Source: Paracoccaceae bacterium
GTDB lineage: Bacteria; Pseudomonadota; Alphaproteobacteria; Rhodobacterales; Rhodobacteraceae
NCBI GenBank assembly: GCA_009773055.1
Contig: WOUW01000008.1
Span: forward strand, 97,057-133,264
Length of the DNA: 36,208 bases
Direction: 5' to 3'
The position numbers were made by a program, and so were the translations under genes. The notes under the pieces were generated by a model. That model saw only the letters and a list, made by a program, of their open reading frames with translations. It was not told the DNA's origin and searched no databases. Of the stretch, positions 1 to 5,999 are shown piece after piece. Every line of letters starts with the position of its first letter. Position 1 is the first letter of the stretch.

Positions 1-532
1 ACGATGAAAGTAAAGGCGGGCAGGGGCAGGCTGAGGGCGGGAAGGCTGGCGGCCCCGGTGCCAAAGGCGAGCGTGAGGCCAAGGCCGAGGGCGGCCAGCA
101 CCGCCAGCGCGGGGTTGACCAGCCGCACGGCAAGGAAGACCGCAACCATCGGCAGGATCAGGACCGGGGCGGCTTGAACCGTCAACGCTCCCTTCAGGCA
201 AAAGGGCAACAGGACACCGGCAAGCATGGCGGCGGCCACGCCATCGGGGATCATGCTGACAAGGCGACCAAGGGGTTTGATAGCGCCGGTCAGGATCACG
301 AGTGTTCCGGCGAGGGCGAAGGCCGCTACCGCCTGGGCCATGGTCGTGCCGCTGGTCGCGGCGATCAAGGCGGCACCGGGGGTGGACCATGCCAGCACCA
401 CGGGGATGCGGGTGCCCCAGTCTGCGCGGGCGTTGCCCCGAGCGCGGCTGCGGCCGACAGGACAAGCGCCACAGTGGAGCCAAAGCCCACGAGCGAGGCC
501 ACCAGAGCCGCAGAAATAAGTGAAAGCCGCAT
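1..532 (-). pseudogene. benE: BenE-family benzoate/H+ symporter, frame broken, 3' end outside window
   Basis: The minus-strand reading begins at an ATG at 532 with a hydrophobic N-terminus and reaches the family motif GATPAQT (about residues 33-39). The frame then runs to a stop near 365. From about position 420 to the left edge a second frame continues the same protein: RIPVVLAWSTPGAAL, then SMIPDGVAAAMLAGVLLPF, then further hydrophobic helices. In BenE relatives such as E. coli YdcO about 23 residues (a membrane helix) lie between the GAT.AQ motif and R.PV..AWSTPGAAL; here only about 11 nt do. So roughly 55-60 nt are missing and the frame changes at about 415-423. BenE proteins are inner-membrane proton symporters for benzoate. 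No benzoate genes are visible nearby, so the substrate is uncertain. The damage is either a real deletion (pseudogene) or an assembly error. Confidence 0.75.
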
Positions 533-568
533 ATTGTTCCCTGTCCTGGCCGTCGCTTTGGCCGCCGG

Positions 569-597
569 ACTATTTGGCGGCGCTGCGCAGCTTGCAA
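569..597 (-). promoter_or_regulatory. possible sigma70-type promoter for benE
   Basis: On the minus strand TTGCAA (592-597) is followed after 17 bp by AATAGT (569-574), 37 nt before the benE ATG. Spacing is ideal but the -10 element matches the consensus at only three positions, so this is a weak call. Confidence 0.25.
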
Positions 598-610
598 GGG
601 AGAAAGGGCG

Positions 611-681
611 GCGACCCCCAGGGAGGAGGATTGGGGGCCGCGCGCCAAGATCGGCGCACCCCGGGAGGAGAATGGGGCGTC
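611..681 (-). ncRNA. cuckoo-type sRNA unit 6 (last in array)
   Basis: The long hairpin has a 9-bp stem (611-619 with 633-641) with one minus-strand G.U pair. The short hairpin is only 4 bp (659-662 with 674-677) and its loop is shortened to CTCCTCCC. The minus strand continues into CCCTTTCTCCCTTG, a poor T-run, so an intrinsic terminator is not certain at the array end. Confidence 0.7.
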
Positions 682-716
682 CGATTGCGTTGGGGCCTTT
701 TCGGCCCGGAATGGGG

Positions 717-785
717 GCGACGGTGTCCAGGGAGGAGGACGGACACCGTCGCGATCCTTTTGGCCCCAGGGAGGAGGAGGGGGCC
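717..785 (-). ncRNA. cuckoo-type sRNA unit 5
   Basis: The short hairpin has a 6-bp stem (762-767 with 780-785) and the long hairpin a perfect 12-bp stem (717-728 with 741-752). Both have 12-nt loops carrying CCTCCTCCC on the minus strand. Confidence 0.8.
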
Positions 786-799
786 TTGGGATGGTTTGC

Positions 800-868
800 G
801 CGGCGACGCCAGGGAGGAGGAGAGGCGCCGCCGCTGTACCAGGCGACCCGGGAGGAGGGTGGGTGCCC
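800..868 (-). ncRNA. cuckoo-type sRNA unit 4
   Basis: The long hairpin has an 11-bp stem (800-810 with 824-834) with one minus-strand G.U pair. The short hairpin is weaker: 4 bp (846-849 with 861-864) extended by 2 bp beyond two mismatches. The loop motif is kept in both. The usual inter-unit ATTCCGGGCC element is absent downstream of this unit. Confidence 0.7.
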
Positions 869-902
869 GATGTCTGTAGGGCCTGTCTGGCCCGGAATGG
901 GG

Positions 903-974
903 GCGACGGTGCCCTGGGAGGAGGGCGGACACCGTCGCAGGATCGCGAAGCCCGAGGGAGGAGGAGGGGGCTCC
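903..974 (-). ncRNA. cuckoo-type sRNA unit 3
   Basis: The short hairpin has a 7-bp stem (947-953 with 968-974) including a minus-strand G.U pair. The long hairpin has a 12-bp stem (903-914 with 927-938), again with a pair that is a G.U wobble only on the minus strand. Its stem sequence closely resembles that of unit 5. Confidence 0.8.
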
Positions 975-1009
975 GGACGTCGGTCGGACATTGCGGCCCG
1001 GAATTCAGG

Positions 1010-1075
1010 GCGGCGATGCCAGGGAGGAGGAGGGCACCGCCGCGTTACCAGATGACCCGGGAGGAGGGTGGGTCA
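1010..1075 (-). ncRNA. cuckoo-type sRNA unit 2
   Basis: The short hairpin has a 6-bp stem (1053-1058 with 1070-1075). The long hairpin has an 11-bp stem (1010-1020 with 1033-1043) with one G.U pair on the minus strand only. Its long stem is nearly identical in sequence to that of unit 1, suggesting duplication. Confidence 0.8.
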
Positions 1076-1111
1076 GCCGATGGATTTGGGGCTGTTCGGC
1101 CCCGGATTGGG

Positions 1112-1179
1112 GCGGCGATGCCAGGGAGGAGGAGGGCATCGCCGCATATCGTTTTGGTCCCAGGGAGGAGGAGGGGACC
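1112..1179 (-). ncRNA. cuckoo-type sRNA unit 1
   Basis: This is the first unit after the DUF1127 stop codon. The short hairpin has a 6-bp stem (1156-1161 with 1174-1179) and a 12-nt loop. The long hairpin has a perfect 11-bp stem (1112-1122 with 1135-1145) and a 12-nt loop. Both loops read CTCCTCCTCCCT on the minus strand. Confidence 0.8.
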
Positions 1180-1189
1180 TCACGAATTC

Positions 1190-1405
1190 TTATTTGCCGT
1201 AAGCGGCCTCATGCGCGATCTCGGTGATGCCGAGGCGGCTGATGCCGAGATCGGCAAGTTCGCGGTCGGTCAGGCCGTTCAGTTCGGCCACGGTGCGCAG
1301 GTAGGTGCGGCGCTGGGCAATCGCGGTCAGGACTGCGTCGCGCAGCATCGCCAGACGGTCGGCAAAGCCCTTGCGGGCGATACGGGTGGTGTTCACATAA
1401 GCCAT
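1190..1405 (-). CDS. ccaF1: small DUF1127 protein, CcaF1-like RNA-binding protein
   Basis: The 71-residue product ends with the DUF1127 signature: LNGLTDRELADLGISRLGI (about residues 44-62). I chose ATG at 1405; a TTG at 1414 in the same frame would add three residues, but ATG gives MAYVNTTR, a typical start for the family. In Rhodobacter sphaeroides the 71-residue DUF1127 protein encoded directly upstream of the CcsR sRNAs (CcaF1) binds RNA and affects sRNA maturation and RNA turnover. The same arrangement is seen here: the gene is followed within about 10 nt by the first hairpin, so it is very likely the first gene of the array transcript. The assignment to CcaF1 rests on context and length as much as on sequence, because DUF1127 proteins are short and diverse. 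Confidence 0.8.
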   Translation of the reverse strand: MAYVNTTRIARKGFADRLAMLRDAVLTAIAQRRTYLRTVAELNGLTDRELADLGISRLGITEIAHEAAYGK

Positions 1406-1459
1406 GTCACTCAAGCCTCTTCAAAGTTTCAGCAACGTTCTGTCGCGCTGTTAGGGGTA

Positions 1460-1487
1460 ACATGGACCCCATGCTGCAGATGCACAA
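1460..1487 (-). promoter_or_regulatory. possible RpoH-type promoter of the ccaF1-sRNA transcript
   Basis: On the minus strand TTGTGC (1482-1487) is followed after 14 nt by GTCCATGT (1460-1467), which fits the geometry and the C-C-A-T-N-T core of heat-shock sigma promoters. It lies about 55 nt before the ccaF1 ATG. The related Rhodobacter locus is known to be stress-induced through RpoH sigma factors. The -35 match is poor, so this is tentative. Confidence 0.3.
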
Positions 1488-1502
1488 TACCGCCCGTCTG
1501 CA

Positions 1503-1519
1503 ATGCTGCCATGCAGCAT
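1503..1519. repeat. perfect 17-nt inverted repeat in the ccaF1-mrp intergenic region
   Basis: ATGCTGC-CAT-GCAGCAT is a perfect 7-bp inverted repeat with a 3-nt centre. It lies between the divergent ccaF1 and mrp genes, just upstream of the candidate ccaF1 promoter. There is no T-run, so an operator is more likely than a terminator. The binding protein is unknown. I see nothing else convincing in 1406-1653. Confidence 0.4.
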
Positions 1520-1653
1520 CCGCATGGCTGAGGACACGGAAATGTCATGATTTATGAGGGACTTCGCCGAATTTTTGAGCATTTGGTCAACGGACCTTGC
1601 CCTTCGGCTGAAACGCTACGACCTTAGTGCAAATCTTCAGCGGAGTTGAAACG

Positions 1654-2648
1654 ATGGCGGTGGACCGGGACCAGGTGATGCGCGTCTTGGCGGGGGTCGC
1701 GCACCCCGGCGGGGGCGATCTTGTCGGTCGGGATCTGATTCGGGCGCTGTCAGTCGACGCGGGTGATTGCGGGCCTTGCCTGGGGTGACCTCGGTGCAGG
1801 TGGTGATGACGGCGCATGGGCCGGCGGCGAAGGCGGCACCTCCCACGTTGAAGATCGGCCAGCACCCGACGCCGCAAGCGGGCGGGCCGCAAAGGATTTC
1901 CGGGATCGACAGGATCATTGCGGTGGCGTCCGGCAAGGGCGGTGTGGGAAAATCGACGGTGGCGTCGAACCTGGCGGTGGCGCTGGCGCGGCGGGGGCGG
2001 AAGGTTGGCCTTTTGGACGCCGATATCTATGGGCCGAGCCAGCCGAAGATGATGGGGGTGTCGAAACGACCCTCCAGCCCCGATGGCAAGACCATCGAGC
2101 CCTTGGTCGCGCACGGGGTCACGATGATGTCGATTGGCCTCATGCTGAAGGAGGACGAGGCGGTGGTCTGGCGGGGCCCCATGCTGATGGGGGCGTTGCA
2201 GCAGCTTCTGGGGCAGGTTGCCTGGGGGAAGCTGGATGTCCTTATCATCGACCTGCCGCCCGGCACGGGGGATGTGCAGCTGACCTTGTGCCAAAGGACG
2301 CAGTTGACCGGGGCGATCGTCGTCAGCACCCCGCAGGACGTGGCGCTTCTGGATGCGCGCAAGGCGCTGGACATGTTTTCCAAGCTGAAGACCCCGGTTC
2401 TGGGGCTGGTAGAGAACATGTCGACTTATATCTGCCCGAACTGCGGGCATGAGGCGCATATCTTCGGCCACGGTGGCGTGGCGGCCGAGGCGCAGAAGCT
2501 TGGCTTGCCGTTCCTGGGAGAATTGCCACTGGCGCTGGATGTGCGGGTGGCGGGTGACGCGGGCGTGCCGATTGCGGCGACGGATGGCCCGCTGGCCGAA
2601 CCCTACACGCGACTTGCCCAGCGGCTGATCGCGGGCGGGATGGGCTGA
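1654..2648 (+). CDS. mrp: Mrp/ApbC-type P-loop ATPase (Fe-S carrier), N-terminal DUF59 domain disrupted
   Basis: Mrp proteins bind and transfer iron-sulfur clusters in the cytoplasm. The ATPase part reads openly from 1767 to 2648 and contains the deviant Walker A motif GKGGVGKST (about residues 56-64 of that reading), [10 protein letters not shown], the PPGTGD switch, and the CPNC cluster-binding motif (about 223-226). The natural start appears to be ATG 1654, with GGAG at 1642-1645. From there a DUF59-like N-terminus ([20 protein letters not shown]) runs to about 1766, then goes out of frame and stops at 1788. The next frame resumes with [20 protein letters not shown], the end of DUF59. About 25 residues are missing and the frame shifts. 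The ATPase domain could still be made from an internal start (for example ATG 1806), and Mrp without a full DUF59 domain may keep activity. Confidence 0.85.
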
Positions 2649-2752
2649 GGCCGGCCCTTTCCGGTCCTGCCCGCGCGCGGTGCGGATTTCATTTGCCTTG
2701 GACCTGAAGACGTCGCTTGCTGAACCATTGACCCTTTGCAGGAGAAGTGACC

Positions 2753-3556
2753 ATGGCGACGGAACCTCTGGGCACGGGCACTGCCCGGGCGAATGGTCCC
2801 TTGTGGGGCGCTTCGGCGCGCGACTGGGCGATGATCCAGGAAGGGCAGTTCCGTCCCGGCTATGAGGCGGTGCTGACCCATTGCGGAGTCGGTTCGGGGA
2901 CCGCGTATCTGGATTCAGGCTGCGGGGCGGGGATGGCCGCCGGGATCGCGGCGGCGCGCGGGGCAGTGGTGTCGGGCTTTGATGCCGCGGAGGCCTTGCT
3001 CGACATCGCGCGGGAACGGGTGCCGGGGGGTGATTTCCGGCTGGCCGATCTGGAGGCGGTGCCCTTCGCGGATGGGTCTTTCGATGTGGTCACCGGCTTC
3101 AACGCCTTTCAGTTCGCCGGCGACCCGGTGCGCGCCCTGTCCGAAGCGCGGCGGGTGGCCCGGACTGGCGGCAGGGTGGTCGTCATGACCTGGGGCGATC
3201 CGGAGGGGATGGAAGCGGCAGCGATCGTCGGCGCCTTGCGCCCGCTGTTGCCAGCCCCTCCGCCCGGGGCCGCGGGGCCGTTTGCACTGTCGGACAAGGA
3301 CAAGCTGCGGGGGTTTGCCGAGGCGGCAGGGCTGATGCCGGAAGACGTGGTCGATGTGGACAGCGGCTGGAGCTATCCCGACGAGGCCACGGCGGTTCGG
3401 GGTCTGGGCTCGTCGGGCGTCGCGGCGCGGGCGAAGGGGCTCGTGGGCAACGAGGCCGTCGATGACGCGCATCGCGCGGCGCTGGCGCCGTTCCGGCAGG
3501 CCGACGGATCGTTCCGGATCGGCGCGTCCTGCCGGTTTCTGGTCGCGCGGGCCTAA
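2753..3556 (+). CDS. class I SAM-dependent methyltransferase
   Basis: The 267-residue product has the SAM-binding glycine motif LDSGCGAG (residues 53-60), an acidic end of strand 2 (GFDAAEALLDIARER), and the PFADGSFDVVTGFNAFQF stretch typical of Methyltransf_11 enzymes of the UbiE-like group. I chose ATG 2753 because GGAG at 2741-2744 is 8 nt upstream; a GTG six bases earlier is a poorer fit. The gene stands alone between mrp and the VOC operon, about 100 nt from each. The substrate cannot be told from the sequence. Confidence 0.85.
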   Translation: MATEPLGTGTARANGPLWGASARDWAMIQEGQFRPGYEAVLTHCGVGSGTAYLDSGCGAGMAAGIAAARGAVVSGFDAAEALLDIARERVPGGDFRLADLEAVPFADGSFDVVTGFNAFQFAGDPVRALSEARRVARTGGRVVVMTWGDPEGMEAAAIVGALRPLLPAPPPGAAGPFALSDKDKLRGFAEAAGLMPEDVVDVDSGWSYPDEATAVRGLGSSGVAARAKGLVGNEAVDDAHRAALAPFRQADGSFRIGASCRFLVARA

Positions 3557-3596
3557 AGACGGGCTGCGCCGCAGCGGTCGGCTAGAATGTTTTCCG

Positions 3597-3625
3597 TTGA
3601 AAGCATACCAACTGGTTGGTATTCT
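3597..3625 (+). promoter_or_regulatory. sigma70-type promoter of the VOC-tetR operon, overlapped by a TetR-type operator
   Basis: TTGAAA (3597-3602) and TATTCT (3620-3625) are 17 bp apart, 60 nt upstream of the first ATG. The spacer and the first half of the -10 are filled by a perfect 18-bp palindrome, ATACCAACTGGTTGGTAT (3605-3622), a form typical of TetR-family operators. A bound dimer would block RNA polymerase. The tetR gene ending this same operon is the natural candidate, giving negative autoregulation. Confidence 0.7.
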
Positions 3626-3684
3626 GAACATCATAACAGGCGAGTCGGCATCGCGATGCCCGTCCAGAACGGAGGAGGAGACAC

Positions 3685-4158
3685 ATGACCCATTCCATTC
3701 GCACGGTGCTGTGGTTCAACGGCAGGGGCCACGAGGCGGCTGATTTCTATTGCAGCCTGATCCCAAACAGCCGGGTCGAGACGAGCTATTCCAGCAATAA
3801 CGGCGGGCCGGAGGGGAATGCGTTCTTCGAAGTTGTCGATTTCACCCTGAACGCTGTGCCCTACCAGATCCTTGACGCGGGGCCGATGTTCCCCTTGTCG
3901 GAATGCGTATCGGTGTCGGTGAAGACGCCGGATCAGGCCGAAACCGACCGGCTGTGGGAGGCCTTGGCGTCCGAAGGCGGCAGTCATGGCCCCTGCGGCT
4001 GGCTGAAGGACCGCTATGGCCTGTCGTGGCAAGTGGTGCCGGCCCCGGTCTATGACCTGATGACCAACGCGGACCGGGCGCGGGCCGGGCGGGCGCTGGC
4101 GGCGGTGATGCAGATGGGCAAGATCGACATCGCAGCGGTCGAAGCTGCGGCAGCGTGA
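3685..4158 (+). CDS. VOC-superfamily protein of the PhnB / '3-demethylubiquinone methyltransferase-like' type
   Basis: The 157-residue protein begins SIRTVLWFNGRGHEAADFYC and ends with the family pattern GWLKDRYGLSWQVVP, which places it in the glyoxalase/dioxygenase-fold family long misnamed 3-demethylubiquinone-9 3-methyltransferase. These are small metal-binding-fold proteins with mostly unknown reactions. It is the first gene of a four-gene operon under a TetR-type operator. The ribosome-binding site is unusually strong, GGAGGAGGAG at 3671-3680, and is perfectly complementary over 10 nt to the loops of several hairpins in the sRNA array at 611-1179. The stop overlaps the next start (GTGA). 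Confidence 0.8.
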   Translation: MTHSIRTVLWFNGRGHEAADFYCSLIPNSRVETSYSSNNGGPEGNAFFEVVDFTLNAVPYQILDAGPMFPLSECVSVSVKTPDQAETDRLWEALASEGGSHGPCGWLKDRYGLSWQVVPAPVYDLMTNADRARAGRALAAVMQMGKIDIAAVEAAAA

Positions 4159-4541
4159 GCAGCGAAGCCGAAATCGCGCAGATGCTCGACGCCTGGGCGG
4201 CAGCGGTCCGTGCGCATGACTTGGAGGCAGCAGTTCGGGGTCGAAGCCTCGACATCGTGATGTTCGACGTGCCAGCGCCGCTTCAGTCCAGGGGGATCGA
4301 CGCCTACCGCGACACCTGGACGCTGTTTTTCGGCGACCCGGGCTCGCGTCGGTTCGAACTGCGCGAGACGCACATCGTCGCGGGCGAGGACGTCGCCTGG
4401 GTGCGGGCAGTTCTGTTGTGCACGATGGACGATGCGCCTGTCGGTCGGTTGACGATGGGCCTGCGCCGGATCGAAGGGCATTGGGTGGTCGAGCACGAGC
4501 ACCACTCCTTCCCAATGGCGATGGGTTCGCCAGGGACCTGA
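4155..4541 (+). CDS. SnoaL-like / DUF4440-type small protein (NTF2 fold)
   Basis: The 128-residue product has the pattern of SnoaL-like polyketide-cyclase or ketosteroid-isomerase-fold proteins: EIAQMLDAWAAAVRAHDLEA at the N-terminus, DIVMFDVP (about residues 34-41), and a C-terminal GLRRIEGHWVVEHEHHS. The start is GTG 4155, overlapping the TGA of the upstream VOC gene by four bases, which implies translational coupling. Function is unknown; proteins of this fold often bind small hydrophobic molecules. Confidence 0.7.
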   Translation: MSSEAEIAQMLDAWAAAVRAHDLEAAVRGRSLDIVMFDVPAPLQSRGIDAYRDTWTLFFGDPGSRRFELRETHIVAGEDVAWVRAVLLCTMDDAPVGRLTMGLRRIEGHWVVEHEHHSFPMAMGSPGT

Positions 4542-4572
4542 CTTCTTTGAAGCCGACTGATGGAGGAAAGAG

Positions 4573-5034
4573 ATGCCAAACGACGTTCCCGCCGATCAGC
4601 GCTATCGACCTGCCGACCGGATCATGCAGGGGGTGATCCCCTATCTCTGCCTTGCCGGGCAGGCAGGGGCGGCGGCAGACTTCTATATCAATGCCTTTGG
4701 CGCGAAGGATATCGGCCGGATGCCCTATGCCGACCGGCCCGGTCAGTTCATGCATGTGCAAGTCGAAATCAACGGCGGTGCCCTTATGCTGACCGACGAG
4801 ACCGGCATGTCCAGCGTCGATGCGACCGGCAACCCGATGCCTAAGGGCCATCTGCAGCTGGTGGTTCCAGACGGTCAGGCCTGGTGGGACCGTGCCTTGG
4901 CAGCCGGATGCAAGGCGGTGGCCGCGTTCGAGCGGCAGTTCTGGGGCGATACCTGGGGGCTGCTGGTCGATCCCTTCGGGTTGAAATGGGCTGTCTTGAC
5001 ACCGGATCCCGCACTTTGGGACAAGGATGCATGA
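4573..5034 (+). CDS. PhnB-like VOC-superfamily protein
   Basis: The 153-residue protein contains VIPYLCLAGQAGAAADFYINAFGA near the N-terminus and FWGDTWGLLVDPFGLKW near the C-terminus, the two ends of a PhnB-like VOC domain. GGAGG lies about 8 nt before the ATG. It is the second VOC protein of the operon but not a close copy of the first. The reaction is unknown. The end overlaps the start of tetR by 8 nt. Confidence 0.8.
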   Translation: MPNDVPADQRYRPADRIMQGVIPYLCLAGQAGAAADFYINAFGAKDIGRMPYADRPGQFMHVQVEINGGALMLTDETGMSSVDATGNPMPKGHLQLVVPDGQAWWDRALAAGCKAVAAFERQFWGDTWGLLVDPFGLKWAVLTPDPALWDKDA

Positions 5035-5671
5035 CCAAGCCCTCTCCAGTTCTCGCAGAATGAACCGACCCGCACGGGGCGAAGCGCGGGCGCGGCTGAT
5101 CGAGGTGGCGCGCGGAATGGTGCGTCACAAGGGCTTTGCCGCGACCAGCGTGGACGACCTTTGTGCGGCGGCGGGGGTGACGAAGGGGGCTTTCTTTCAC
5201 CATTTCGCCAGCAAAGAGGCGCTGGGCGTGGCGCTGATCGACGACTGGACCGAGATGACGTCGGGGATGTTCGCGGCGCACTCCTACAATTTACGGCCCG
5301 ATCCGCTGGACCGGGTGTTCGGTTACCTGGACCTGCGTCGCGAGCTTCTGGGCCAGCCGATCCCGGAATTCAGCTGCGTGGCCGGCACAACGGTGCAGGA
5401 GGCCTATGAAACCTCGCCCGCGATGCGGGACGCGGCGGCGCGGAGCGTGAGTTCGGGGTTCCAGCATGTGCTGCCCCATCTGGCAGCGGCGCTGAACGCA
5501 CATCCGGTTCCGGGGGTGACTGCAGAAGGCCTTGCCCAGCAGTTCCAGGTCGCGGTGCAGGGCGGGATCATCCTGGCCAAGGCGCTGAATGACCCAGGCC
5601 CCGCCCGCGAGGCGTTCGATCATCTGGAACGCTATCTGCGGCTTCTCTTCGGGCGGCCAGCAGCGCAGTAG
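5027..5671 (+). CDS. TetR-family transcriptional repressor
   Basis: The 214-residue protein has an N-terminal helix-turn-helix with the standard TetR pattern: ARLIEVARGMVRHKGFAATS, then VDDLCAAAGVTKGAFFHHF and KEALGVALID (about residues 22-75). The C-terminal part is helical and probably binds a ligand. The start overlaps the upstream VOC gene; a later Met at residue 12 is an alternative start. Its most likely target is the palindrome at 3605-3622 in its own operon's promoter. The ligand is unknown. Confidence 0.85.
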   Translation: MHDQALSSSRRMNRPARGEARARLIEVARGMVRHKGFAATSVDDLCAAAGVTKGAFFHHFASKEALGVALIDDWTEMTSGMFAAHSYNLRPDPLDRVFGYLDLRRELLGQPIPEFSCVAGTTVQEAYETSPAMRDAAARSVSSGFQHVLPHLAAALNAHPVPGVTAEGLAQQFQVAVQGGIILAKALNDPGPAREAFDHLERYLRLLFGRPAAQ

Positions 5672-5845
5672 ATGCGCCTTTCGAATCACAGGGCACGGGA
5701 AATCGTGGGAAAGGGCGGGCAAAGCCTGTCCTGGGCCCCTGGAATCGGTCAGATTCGCGAGGGTGGGCGCGCGATTTCCGGGGTCATCAGCCGGGTCACA
5801 GAAAATCCTGGGAGATCACGGGACTGTCATCAGGCGTGACTGGCA

Positions 5846-5948
5846 CACAAGATGTAGGGGGACGGTCGCCTAACTTTGTCTAGGAATTGGATTTCAGGGG
5901 CGGGAACTGGCACAAGATGCTGCTTTTCGGGCCCCTCAAGCACAAGAT
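5846..5948 (+). repeat. three direct repeats of CACAAGAT
   Basis: CACAAGAT occurs at 5846-5853, 5911-5918 and 5941-5948. The flanks are partly shared (GGCACA in the first two, GCACAAGAT in the last two). Copies are 65 and 30 bp apart and lie just upstream of the phased boxes before mraZ. They may be binding sites for an unidentified regulator. Confidence 0.35.
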
Positions 5949-5952
5949 AAAG

Positions 5953-5996
5953 CCCATTTTCCCCCAATATTTCCCTTGCTTTCCCATGAAATCCCA
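5953..5996. promoter_or_regulatory. predicted MraZ operator: five CCC boxes in exact 10-bp phase
   Basis: CCCA/CCCT boxes start at 5953, 5963, 5973, 5983 and 5993. On the minus strand they read TGGGN separated by 5-6 nt, as in the known MraZ target (TGGGN repeats with 5-nt spacers in E. coli). The third box is degenerate (CCCT). The array sits where the promoter of the mraZ leader RNA should be, so autorepression by MraZ is expected. I could not resolve the -35 and -10 elements. Confidence 0.65.
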
Positions 5997-5999
5997 TGC

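Larger units (their letters stand above)
611..1179 (-). repeat. array of six CcsR/cuckoo-type sRNA units (12 hairpins with CCTCCTCCC loops)
   Basis: Twelve hairpins follow the DUF1127 gene. Each presents a C/T-rich loop (TCCTCCTCCC or close) on the minus strand. They alternate between a short stem of 4-7 bp and a long GC-rich stem of 9-12 bp, giving six units of about 66-72 nt. The RNA strand can be read from the stems: five hairpins (611-641, 800-834, 903-938, 947-974, 1010-1043) contain a pair that is A.C if the plus strand is folded but G.U if the minus strand is folded. This matches the known CcsR1-4 sRNAs of Rhodobacter sphaeroides, which are co-transcribed with a DUF1127 gene, and the wider alphaproteobacterial 'cuckoo' family. 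In that system the array is processed from one transcript; whether that holds here is inference. A short element, ATTCCGGGCC on the minus strand, recurs between units (703-712, 889-898, 995-1004, with a variant near 1099-1108). Confidence 0.85.

Noticed and set aside
174-1055. Long plus-strand open frame of 293 codons through the hairpin array, rich in Pro-Gly-Arg-Arg repeats
   Set aside because: It arises from the GGGAGGAGG repeats read as codons, has no ribosome-binding site or known domain, and runs antisense to benE and the sRNA array.
611-1179. CRISPR array
   Set aside because: The repeated element is a hairpin with a constant loop and variable stems, unit length varies, and there are no fixed repeats with unique spacers or cas genes.
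611-1179. Plus-strand G-rich structure (G-quadruplex array) as the main function
   Set aside because: GGGAGGAGG could form such structures, but the G.U pairs and the DUF1127 context favour a minus-strand RNA.
3631-4851. 406-codon minus-strand open frame opposite the VOC operon
   Set aside because: Mirror frame of high-GC genes; the plus-strand genes have domains, strong ribosome-binding sites and a promoter.
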